From: Sipunculus nudus
Lineage: Eukaryota > Annelida > Sipuncula > Golfingiida > Sipunculidae
DNA: 64,000 bases
Direction of reading: 5' to 3'
NCBI GenBank assembly: GCA_026874595.1
Contig: CM049318.1
Coordinates: forward strand, 52,542,750 to 52,606,749
Shown: positions 35,966 to 45,800 of the stretch, in pieces
How positions within the stretch are numbered: the stretch's first letter is position 1
Layout of the letters: each line of letters begins with the position of its first letter
The notes under the pieces: generated by a model
The model's database searches: none
What the model was told of the DNA's origin: nothing
The model's input: the letters and a program-made list of their open reading frames with translations, nothing else
Program-made: the position numbers and the translations under genes

Positions 35966-37148
35966 TGTACCAAAAGTGACAGAAAAGCCGTCACTTGATC
36001 AGGACACTGATTCGGAAAGTCAGGAAATTCCTGGTTTTTATCCTTCAAGTGCTGTAACTAGATCTATGGCCAAGAAAAACACACATGAGGAAAATGGTCC
36101 AGATAATAACACTCTGGGAGTCACTAGTGACTCGTCTAACGACTCGCTCGTACAGGGTGCAGCATTCTCAAGGTCAGAACTTATCGCGGAACAGCATAAG
36201 GACCCTGACATTTCATGTTTGTTTCCCAGGACAGTTTCTAAAGATGAGCTGTCACAAAACCCAGTTTGTATTTATGTCAAAGATGGAGTGCCTATGCGTA
36301 AATGGCGACCACCTGATGTATGCGCTGATGATGAGTGGGACATCAAACATGAAATAGTAATGCACAAAAGCTTTCGCAGTAAAGTTCTAAGCATGGCACA
36401 TGAGGCTCCTTTGTCTGGCCATTTAGGTATAAATAAAACTTATCAGAAAGTTAGTACACACTTCTATTGGCCTAACCTCAGGAGAGATGTAGTACAATAT
36501 TGTAAATCATGCCATACATGCCAGATGGTAGGCAAGCCCAATCAGAATCCTCCTAAGGCCCCACTTAGGCCTATTCCTGCTTTCGAGGAACCATTCAGTA
36601 GGATTATTGTTGATTGTGTTGGACCACTGCCCAAAACAAAATCTGGACATGAATACTTGCTGACAATTATGTGCACATCTACCAGGTTGCCTGAGGCAAT
36701 ACCATTGCGCACAATTAATGCTAAAAGTGTTGTCAAAGCTCTGACCATGTTTTTTACAACTTTTGGATTACCAAAATCCGTCCAGTCTGACCAAGGGTCT
36801 AAATTTACGTCTGGCTTATTCCAACAATTTATGCTTGAGCTAGGTATAAAACAGTACAGGTCTTCACCATACCATCCTGAAAGTCAGGGCGCCCTCGAGC
36901 GTTTTCACCAGACATTAAAAAACATGATCAGGACCTATTGCTATGACACACAGAAAGACTGGGATGAAGGAATCCACCTATTGCTGTTTGCTGTCAGAGA
37001 ATCCTTTCAAGAGTCCTTGGGTTTCAGTCCCTTTGAACTAGTTTTTAGACACTCCGTTCGCGGAACATTGAAACTGCTTAAAGAAAAACTTTTTAAAAAT
37101 CCTGATTGTCTTAGTTTACTGCAGTTTGTCTCAGACGTTCGCACTTAA
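35925..37148 (+). pseudogene. Integrase of the Gmr1-like element (HHCC and DDE domains)
   Basis: The integrase inserts element cDNA into host DNA. The 407-codon frame starts inside the protease C-terminus, continues through a linker (FYPSSAVTRSMAKK), and then has the HHCC zinc domain (HEAPLSGHLG, HFYWPNLRRDV, CKSCHTCQ) at about residues 150-200. The DDE core follows: first Asp in IIVDCVGPLP, second in VQSDQGSKFTS, and the Glu in GALERFHQTLK exactly 35 residues after the second Asp. All catalytic residues are present. The frame ends early at 37146, before the C-terminal module, which resumes in other frames. It lies 5' of the reverse transcriptase, the inverted order that defines the Gmr1 group. 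This is the best-preserved reading frame of the element. Confidence 0.92.
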
Positions 37149-37473
37149 CTATACAAGGCTTGTGAGATTGCAAAGTCAAATCTAAAATCTGCACAAAGTA
37201 AAATGAAAACAAAGTATGACAAGCACACTGTTAATTGGACGTTTGAGCCTGGTGAAAAGGTCCTTGCCTTACTTCCCATCCCTGGCAGACCTGCAAACTA
37301 GGTATTTTGGTCCTTACATTGTTGACATGAAAGTCAGTGATTTAAATTACATATTGTTGACACCAGACAGACGTATGAAGAAACAACTGTGCCATGTTAA
37401 CATGTTGAAACCATATTATGACAGAAATAGCACATCAGATGTTGTACAAAATGTTACTGCTGTAAAGGTGTAA
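37149..37473 (+). pseudogene. Integrase C-terminal GPY/F module, frameshifted
   Basis: After the stop at 37146 the integrase continues with stops and a frameshift near 37290. The distal part (about 37280-37430) encodes RYFGPYIVDMK, then LLTPDRRMKKQLCHVNMLKPYY, in pieces, the GPY/F module that follows the DDE domain in many Ty3/gypsy integrases and probably helps chromatin targeting or multimerisation. The frame ends at 37473. No chromodomain was seen. Confidence 0.8.
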
Positions 37474-37539
37474 AAACTGACCCTGACCCAGTTAAAGTAG
37501 ATACCGATTGTAAGTGTGATGTAAACATTCAGTGTGGTA

Positions 37540-38454
37540 CAGTACCATGAAAAACTCAGACGTGCTTAACAACCTGGATGCCAAACTGTCACACCTTACC
37601 GCACAATAACAACAAGACCTCAAGAACCTGCTGCGGAATAATGAACATTTGTTTGGTGACATTCCAACGCAAACTAACATGTTGTGCCATGACGTCGATG
37701 TAGGCCAGGCAATCGCAGTCGAGCAACATCCATATAGACTGAATCCAGAAAAGCAAAAGTATCTACAGGATGAGATTCAATATTTGCTGGACAATGATTT
37801 TATTGAACCTAGTAACAGTTACAGGAGTTCACCGTTTATTCTTGTGTGTATTCTTATCGAAAACTGAACTCTGTCACCAAGACTGACACGTTCCCGATTC
37901 CGAGGATCGATGATTGTATTGATACAGTCGGTAGCTCCAGATATGTCTTTAAGTTTGATTTGCTAAAAGGATTCTGGCCAGTTCCGCTTACAGAACGAGC
38001 GAAAGAAGTGTCCGCATTTGTGACGCCGCAAAGACTGTACCAGTATAAAGTTATGCCGTTTGGCATGAAGAACTCGCCAGCCACGTTCCAGCGCTTCATC
38101 CAAAAGGTTGTCAAGGACATTCAGGGCTGTGAAGCATATATTGATGACCTCATCGTGTACAGCGACACATGGGAGAAACATCTGCAAATTCTTCGCGACC
38201 TCTTCGAAAGACTCAGTGAAGCACTTCTGACCGTCAACTTAGTAAAATCTGAGTTATCTCATGCACAAGTGACATTTATGGGTCATATTGTAGGGCAGGG
38301 TCAGGTAAAACCTGTTGATGCTAAGATAAGTGCTATTTCTGCATTTTCTAGACCAGAGAACAAAAAGCAAAAAATGTGTTTTCTTGGTATGGTGGGGTAC
38401 TTCAGGAAGTTTTGTCCAAATCTTTCTGCTGTAGCTGAACCTTTGACTAATTAG
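37540..38454 (+). pseudogene. Reverse transcriptase of the Gmr1-like element, with internal deletion
   Basis: RNA-dependent DNA polymerase remnant. An N-terminal leader (37546-37648) has an in-frame TAA at 37607. From 37649 it reads HLFGDIPTQTN, then HPYRLNPEKQKYLQDEI and IEPSNSYRSSPFILV. At about 37845 the frame changes and roughly ten to twelve residues normally found between SSPxxLV and YRKLN are missing. From 37846 to 38451 it is open: YRKLNSVTK, FPIPRIDDCID, FKFDLLKGFW, VMPFGMKNSPATFQR, and the catalytic YIDDLIVYS (a YxDD motif), then the thumb-region FMGHIVGQGQVKP and FLGMVGYFRKF. TAG at 38452 interrupts the link to RNase H. It lies downstream of integrase. Confidence 0.92.
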
Positions 38455-38945
38455 TTAAAGAAGATACAAAGGTTTGTATGGAATGTTCAGTGTGAAAATG
38501 CATTTCAGAATTTGAAAGCAATTCTGCAAAGTTCACCAGTTTTAGCAGCTCCAGACTTTTCCGTACCTTTTAAGTTAGCTATAGATGCTAGTGATCCTGC
38601 TGCTGGTGCTGTGTTGTTACAAGAAGGCAATGATGGCATAGATCATCCAATTTGTTATTTCTCAAGAAAGTTTAATGCGAACCAGAAAAACTAATCCACT
38701 ATTGAAAAAGAATGTTTGGCTTTGATTTTGGCGTTGCAACATTTTGAAGTTTATGTTACTTCATCAGTCAGGCCTATCATTGTCTTCAGTGATCACAATC
38801 CCCTCACGTTCATGAACAAGTTGAAGTGTAAAATTTAAAGATTGTTGAGATGGAGTTTGTTCTTACAGGATTACAATCTTGATATCATACAAATTAAGGG
38901 GAAAGACAATGTACTTGCTAATCGAGATGTTTATGAAATGTTGTA
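38455..38945 (+). pseudogene. RNase H of the Gmr1-like element, with nonsense codons
   Basis: RNase H domain that removes the RNA strand during cDNA synthesis. It follows the reverse transcriptase after the TAG at 38452. Recognisable blocks are FKLAIDASDPAAGAVLLQ (first catalytic Asp), HPICYFSRKFN, STIEKECLALILALQHFE (Glu), IIVFSDHNPLTFM (second Asp), RWSLFLQDYNLDIIQIKGKD, and a terminal DNVLAN. In-frame stops at about 38692 and 38836 break it. It is the last coding module; nothing resembling an envelope gene follows before the polypurine tract. Confidence 0.88.
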
Positions 38946-39057
38946 ATCAGGATGTTTATGTAATGTTGTAAATGGGATGATTTTTGGGATGTTGTAAAAT
39001 TTTAGTGATTGTGATCCCAATAAGAAAATTTTTCGGGAAAACTTTCTTTTTTCTAAC

Positions 39058-39068
39058 AGGAGGGGGAG
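39058..39068 (+). other. Polypurine tract
   Basis: AGGAGGGGGAG lies directly before the 3' LTR's TGTTACAGG, the position and composition of the plus-strand primer used in retroelement reverse transcription. Confidence 0.8.
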
Positions 39069-39589
39069 TGTTACAGGTGCTCTTTTTATTGTGTGACACG
39101 GGCGTAACTCGTGCTGTTGTTACATCTTATGTTTAATCCGTACTGGTTGCATTGACTTGTTGCTATAACATGAACTCTCGTTGTCATGTGAGCATTGAGT
39201 TTTCACGCCTGGTCGTGGGTCACGTGATGAACCTGGTGTGTGGAGATACACATCGCTGTTCTTTCTAGAGAATTCCTGAAACGCGTGTTTACTGTTGAGT
39301 AGGGTCCTTATAGACTGTTAGAGAAGTGGAAAATTCCTGGCTTGGGGTGTGAAGGTATATAAAGATGATGTATTTTTAGAACCAGAGGGCAGACAGCAGA
39401 GCAGATACCAGCGGACGTGGAGGCGTTTGTCAACTTCTAAGACCTTTTTCCGACGAATGCGGCAATTATACATTTTCACGGACTTTCTCCCGGATTTTAT
39501 ACATTTGGACTTCAGTTTACTTTCTGTGTTGTTGCAAGAACTTTCCACTGGACTGTCATTTTCCGAGAGTTTAACAATATGTATTGTGT

Positions 39590-39593
<4 letters not shown>
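39069..39593 (+). repeat. 3' LTR of the Gmr1-like element, shortened and rearranged
   Basis: This 525-bp LTR starts TGTTACAGGTGC and ends TTGTGTAACA. It keeps the TATA box (TATATAAA, 39356-39363) but lacks the segment matching 33500-33805 of the 5' LTR, and with it the AATAAA signal. It also carries about 23 extra bases at 39150-39172; 19 of them (attgacttgttgctataac, 39151-39169) are identical to 33571-33589 of the 5' LTR. Substitutions relative to the 5' LTR run at several per hundred bases by eye, so the insertion is not recent, or the two LTRs have different origins. Confidence 0.88.
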
Positions 39594-39634
<41 letters not shown>

Positions 39635-39750
39635 GAATATATACAACGTTTAGTAACGTTAACTATATTTTGAACGAATGTTGCTCATTTGAAAAAAAAT
39701 CTTTGAATTTATATAAAAAATAACATATCATATACTTCCAACCCAATAAA
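39594..39750. repeat. Right half of the third tandem unit, displaced by the retrotransposon
   Basis: It begins with (AT)n and continues with gaatatatacaacgtttag, tatattttgaacgaatgttg and atatcatatacttccaac, matching the right parts of the units at 32241-32355 and 32513-32580. It is the downstream half of the unit whose left half ends at 33055. Confidence 0.85.
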
Positions 39751-40123
39751 CGGTTTACAGCTTCCAAGAGTGGTGCCCTCGAACCAGTTCCACGATGGTG
39801 CTGCGTCTTGAAATGCGTTACACGTCAGAAAAATATACACAGATTAGTTCGAGCGCCCGAGGACCCCCTTCATTTAAATGTATCACGCTTGAAAAGATAC
39901 TGAAAAACTGACCAATCAGGAGCGAGATCCGAAATTGCCTCGGTCCTCCCGTTTCCTCTTCCATCACTTCCTGTCAAAGGCATCGTCTGCTCATTTTTTA
40001 AATGCGTGTCAACAAATTTATAACGGATTCTCCGAACAAAGTGAATGTCAACCGGAAAAAAACCTTGCGTTTTAATATTTTTCATCATCTCCATCGTAAT
40101 CATTGCATAATCACTCTACTCAC

Positions 40124-40216
40124 TATTATCATCATCATCATGATCATCATCATTAGTATTGTAATCGTCATCGTCGTCATAACTGTCGCCATCATGAATA
40201 TATACTGGTATATATA

Positions 40217-40261
<45 letters not shown>
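40124..40261. repeat. Imperfect (ATC)n followed by AT microsatellite
   Basis: atc/gtc trinucleotides with substitutions (about 40124-40196) precede an AT run (about 40218-40261). Confidence 0.9.
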
Positions 40262-40263
<2 letters not shown>

Positions 40264-42060
40264 CTATGATCTGGATCATTGTAATCGTTGCTTTTAAACC
40301 TTTTGGTACCACTAACACCGTCAGAATTTACATTTATCATCACAACTATTGTATTTTCGTTCTCGTAGATTTTGCTGTTAATCGTTAAAATTATCTCATA
40401 TCATATCTCTTTTGGTAAAAAAAAACTTTACACCCTTGTATTTACGTTAAAAATCTTTGAAAGCGTTGTAAACAAGCACACACGATGCCGATGACGTTCA
40501 AATAACAAGACTGTAAATTTGAAGAAAAGTGATACCTTGTTTGCTCTGGCGTTACTAGTGATTTCCTTTGGATAATTATGTATTGAGGGATAACTTGAAT
40601 TCGCATTTCAGCAAATAAGTACTTTTGTACTGGCGATGGTCCCACTAGAGCTAATAATATTTCTTTCCGAAAAGGTTTCCTTAAGGGAAACAAAAAAAAA
40701 GGAAATAAAGGCTCTCTAGAGCATTTTAACATCTTATTATAAATTACGTCATCATCGTTGCATTAATTGTGCCATAACACTCAAATTTTTGCATTATTTA
40801 AGGGCCGCCAATAACGCGTCTGCTGCAACGTAACCGGCTGTTAATGTGAAATTCCATGATGTTTCGCTCGTTTGTTTCTTCAACCCTGCATATTTATCTT
40901 TGTTCCCATTGTTAATTGTCCCAATTAGAACAAGATTCGGCTAAATGGACAAACGTAATCGTAATGGGGTTTGCCGGTATTAGCGTTTCGTCCCAGATGG
41001 GTTTTATTTTAAATATCATTCGTCAAAGATTCCTTTCTCCTTGTTGCTAATTAATGTTTCAGTTCTGTTTATCATCAATAATAATTTCTTCTAACTGGCA
41101 GTGATTAGGTCCTGGTTCACGGATGTTCTGCTTAGTATCGTCATAACCCCTAGCGCTCATGTGGAGTCGCTTTCATGATCGACTGTCGTACTAGTGATAA
41201 TCGTCTCATGGGGATTAGTGTTAATAAGCACAACAACAAAAAGTCCTCTTTTCTTCGGAAATATTTATGTATGGCACATCAGCAGGGGTCATATCACGTA
41301 AAATAATGAATAAAATCATCATACTGCAGTCGGTCAGCAGAGATATCACTCCCAGTGATATTATAGTATAATTGAATATCTATTTCCTTTTGGCATTAGG
41401 TATATTACCTATTCATTTTCTATTGTCGTTATGGTTAATGTACTCCTGTCTTGTGTTTTGTCAGGGTACATGTCACTCTGATACTTCAGGGAGAATTGAA
41501 TTATGGGCACTGAACTGAATTATGGGCAATCTCTTCTGACCTCAATTCAAAAGATCAAGTTTTATGACTAGAGCGTTGATGATTCTTAATTCTGAACTAT
41601 CTGAGCAGCAATAAGAACTCAATATTATCTTCAGCTCATGGATATACATGCGTTCCATTGTGTAATATGAGATAAAAAGATAAACTTTTTACCTTTAACA
41701 AGATCAAAAAGAGCTTAATTTGTATAGTCGTATAATTTCCCATGGCACATATGATATGCATCCAATGAAATGTCAAATACTAAATCTTTATCTACGTGCA
41801 TGTGCATTACCGATTTCTTTTCCAGTCAATGAAGTTATATCTAATCATATGATTATATGTGTGTAAAAATCAAAACTATCACCAAGCCGGGTTCTACAAA
41901 TTAATAGGTCACATGTGTTTACACTGTCATTTGTCACATCACGTCACGTGATCGCGCTAAAGATGGTTGTGTATTATCGCATATAACAGCCCTAAGAGAT
42001 AAAGAGTGCTTCACTCCATGTTATAATTATGATAATTATGATAATTTTCTTTTTTTGCAG
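40262..42060. other. Non-coding stretch upstream of the first recognised nAChR exon
   Basis: Probably intron 1 or upstream flank of the receptor gene. No signal-peptide exon with a phase-1 donor was identified. Confidence 0.5.
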
Positions 42061-42203
42061 GGACTGAGCCATTTCACTCAGATGAAGAGCGGTTATACAA
42101 CGCCCTATTGCGGGGTTATAATCCTTACATCCGGCCAGTCAGGCGTACAACGGACACCGTTAACGTCCAGCTCACGTTTTCGTTAATGCAGATACACAGC
42201 CTG
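42061..42203 (+). CDS. nAChR alpha-type subunit, N-terminal ligand-binding-domain exon (partial gene)
   Basis: This exon encodes the start of the extracellular domain of a pentameric cys-loop ligand-gated ion channel subunit at the cell surface. It opens after a pyrimidine-rich acceptor (ttttttgcag) and closes at a gtaggt donor. It is 143 bp: two bases finish a split codon, then 47 codons follow. The translation has the family's N-terminal helix and first strand: DEERLYNALLRGYNP, then RPVRRTTD, then VNVQLTFSLMQIHSL, matching the (E)xxLYxxLLxxYNPxxRPV pattern of nAChR subunits. It ends in phase 0, so it joins exactly to the 45-bp exon at 48275. The preceding exon, with signal peptide, must end one base into a codon; none was found in the window. 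Family assignment is firm; subunit identity beyond alpha-type is not resolved. Confidence 0.93.
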
Positions 42204-42629
42204 GTAGGTATATACGTTACAGTCAATGCATGTATGTGTCTTTTAATTTTCATCATACGTTGCCGTGTGTAATGGGCTGTCTAATACGAGTGGCAGGCTC
42301 ATGATTTTGATTGTCCCATTTATTTCTTCTACTTGGACCCAACCTTTTATCATAGTCTGTTTCTCCAGTGGGTGCACATTTTATCATGGCAATTATCATC
42401 TCAAACCAATATTTTCACAAATTTTGATATTAAAGTGGATTCGGGCCTAAAAGACCTAATGTGAGATGAAAACATTTCAGTTTACGAACCAACTTTTATA
42501 GTATGCTTCTGGGTCAGGTGAATAAATAAAAAGGCGTCTGCTATACTTATATTATTTGTTATATTTTTAGCATATTTCTGACACTAAACAACCATTAAGC
42601 AGCCTTTAAAGTGTTAAATCAAAACCAAT

Positions 42630-42850
42630 GTGACTAGTGACCTTGACCTTCATCAATGGAATGAAGATGTTGTGAAAAATAGACTTTTTTCTCATATATT
42701 TATTTAATTATTTTAAACAGTTTACCAGGTGCGATCTTTGGTTCGTGTCATTAAATAAGACATCATTCTTTATTCCAACTTACATTTTTTTCAATTGATC
42801 AAACATGGAAAAGATTATCGCCAAATTTCGATGGGTACCCCTCTCGTGGA
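42630..42850 (+). repeat. Dispersed MITE-like fragment in the first nAChR intron
   Basis: It ends in aatttcgatgggtaccc and cgtggaacagactaag, matching the right terminus of the foldback element at 53553-54094. Upstream it shares tgaccttgacc, atgttgtgaaaaatagac and ttctcatat with 55255-55345. Left terminus not found. Confidence 0.55.
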
Positions 42851-45800
42851 ACAGACTAAGATAATAGACATTTGCCTTCTGGGTATAATAAACTAAGTTT
42901 GGAAAATGTTACGACATTATCTGAAAAATACTTGGAATAATTAATGAGTATGTTCAACAAAAATGCCTTGAGACAATACGTTATAATATATGGTAATTTT
43001 TTATAATATATTCTGATATATCATTTCAGACAGGTGATATATGAAAAATAAGAAAATTTTCTTAATAGGGCATATTTCACTACCCTGTACAGCTATCTCT
43101 ATCAGTTGTGCAGAAGGTATATATACAGAGAGGGAAAATTTTTGTTGGTGTTGTTGTGATTTACACATTTTTCTTTAGGTTAAATCTACGAACCGCACTA
43201 AATGTATCGTACATAGCAATGGGTAGAAGGTTAAGGATCACAACACTTTTCTTTTCAAGAATATATATTGTTTTAGTGTACATAATCTAAAATTAACCGG
43301 AATTAATTCATGAAACGTTTAATATGAAACTGACTTCTCTTCCTCTCGCAGACGAACAGTATGGTTGGTATATTTTATGTCTGGCATCTCTGACCGACAT
43401 AATAATAAACCTTCGTTGTACATAAGACCCATCTCGATGTGTCCGTAGACAGTCTGACCTCTCTGATAAACCACCTTTAGGACTGTGTTGTTTATCTACA
43501 TTTTCAGCGACATTTTGACTCTAAAATTCACGAGTGTCACATTCCAACGCTTTTATGTGAATCATAACAAAATATCTCAATGGAAATTGCTGAAATTCAG
43601 GATTTTTTTTACCTGGTGGCAATAGCCGATCAGTTTATTGGAAATGGTTGCTTTAGATATATAAGAACTTCAACATATGTAAAAGAAACATATGTTTTAC
43701 TTTGAACTATCAGGAATGTATGGACAGTTAAACACCGATGACCATATAAAGGATGCTTGTTACATAAGTTGGTCTTTTGGGTGGAGGTGGACTCTCAGAA
43801 AGGTTTGACTGTTTTCACTTACCCCACTCTGTGTGTCTATAGTCCATTCAAACAGAGGGCGCCCACTGGATTTCGGCTTATTTATCTACAAACAATTAGT
43901 GCAAACGAACGTTTGAATTTCAGATTGATGCATTGGATTAATTGCCTGAAAGAGAATTTGTGTCGTGAAGAAATCATATAATGAAAAATAAGATTTATTG
44001 AAAATGTATTTAAAACATAATTTACGTATTCTTTGTAAACATTGCAGCGACCGTTTTTTTAAAGCACGATTTAAAGATATAAAATTTGTGCAATTGGATT
44101 GGATATTAGTTCCACAAATATTTGAAAAAAAAAAATCCTTATCAATTACAATGTGGTCATATAATCATTTCACATAATGTGAACACATAGAATCTCCAAA
44201 AAGAGCAACCCTTACCAAATAGTATCAATAACTGCATTGCACACCAATCCAGTGCTAAATGTAGTACTCTTCCATAATTTAATCACATCTTCATGTTTCA
44301 TCTGAGTTGACCTAAATCCAGTATGCTGCCTTGCGTGTGTTGGACTATACAGTAATCAGTGTTCTGTAAGCATGAGTGCATGGGCCGGATATCTAGGGCC
44401 TGTTGCAATAACATTGCTGAATTCATGGTAAGGGCTAAAGACCAGAGATATATACGTGTTACTGTTAAAACCATTATGACGTCATAATTGTAGCAATTCT
44501 GTTTAAGCTTACTCCCGGACTTAAGTCTACCACAATGTTATGCAACAGAGCCCAAGTGTGTAATACACGTAGAACAACAGAAATCCAAAATTTCATGATT
44601 ATTAAATTGTCATCCAAAATGATGGCTTATTCGTAAAAAAATTTAGCAAAAAAAAAAAAAACATAAAATTACACGTAGCTATGAAAATATCCATGACCTC
44701 ATCCTTACCTGTCTGTGTGTAGCGTATAATCTGAGTGTGACCTTAAATTTAAATATATTGTGTCATAGAATTGTGAAGTCAAAAGTTAATACTGTGACGT
44801 TTGCGTCAGGAGGAGAGGGAGCTCCTTTTATTAAAAATCCACTGAACATTTATTTTTTTGGACATGTTTTTAAGAATTTTCATGATTTTTACTTACCTAG
44901 GTGTAACTAGAGGCTCATTAATTAAAGGAGAAATCTTATTTATTTAATTATAGGATGCGTTATAACCATTTACGTGAATCTCTCTCGAAAATGCATAAGG
45001 CTTAGAGCACTTAGTAAAAGTCCATATATTACCGAAATTTCACATTGTCAGCAAAAACGAGAGGGGTTTCTTTTCGCTTGACCTTTGTTACATCATATCA
45101 TAAAATGATAGCGAAAAATGACAAAGAGTGCAATAGAATTGAGGCAGTCATGTGAGCGTTTACCGAGGTCTTTCGAATCATGACAGAGAATCATGGGTAA
45201 TCTCGAAATAAAACCAGACAATGTTGTGAAGCTGTGGGTTAAATGGTATGCAGTCTCGATGTACAGAAATATTCCTGCGAATTAAATTAACAACACTACA
45301 TCTTCCTTTTTTATTTCTTTGGTCGATTTGTCTTGATTGTCATGGCTTTGTAGCTCCGTTCATATACAAAAAAAACAGTTCATCTCTGAAATATGACCTA
45401 CGTATTTTAAACAAATATGTATAAGGAAATTGCAAAATAATTGAAAATGTAAATTGAATATTTATATTTGCAAAACGCAAATTGAACAACGCCCATTGAA
45501 CATCCTAAACGTAAACTAAAAATTGTTTTACTTACAGAGAGCCGCATCGATCTCGATGACCTACGTTTTGTTCAGTTTTACAACGTAAAAACAACCTTAA
45601 CGGGCTATTTTTTAAAGGAATGAAAAATCAACAGTGTAAGCATAATAAACCAATCATACAAGCCCCACACTCTAAAGGTTAGTAGAAATATCAATTTGAG
45701 GTACGGATATACCGATGTCAAAGTTAAAAGAAAAGGTTACACTTGCTTTTTAAGAATGATTGTGTATTCACTGTGATATACTGAGTATATGTTAGGAAAC

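Larger units (their letters stand above)
33056..39593 (+). mobile_element. Gmr1-like Ty3/gypsy LTR retrotransposon, degenerate
   Basis: A 6.5-kb element is bounded by direct LTRs that begin TGTTACAGG and end GTAACA (TGTTAC/GTAACA termini). Order on the plus strand: 5' LTR 33056-33811, primer binding site 33818-33835, gag from 33976, CCHC knuckle about 35085-35128, aspartic protease about 35640-35965, integrase 36370-37146 with GPY/F module to about 37430, reverse transcriptase about 37650-38454, RNase H about 38467-38940, polypurine tract 39058-39068, 3' LTR 39069-39593. Integrase precedes reverse transcriptase, as in the Gmr1 group and unlike ordinary Ty3/gypsy. The flanking sequence is (AT)n on both sides, so a 4-5 bp target duplication (ATAT) is compatible but not diagnostic. 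At least a dozen stops and frameshifts, a deletion in the reverse transcriptase and a shortened 3' LTR show it cannot encode working proteins. Confidence 0.93.

Noticed and set aside
41430-41470. ATG with a short hydrophobic run before a GT, as a signal-peptide exon
   Set aside because: The only GT gives phase 2, not the phase 1 required by the exon at 42061, and the run is very short.
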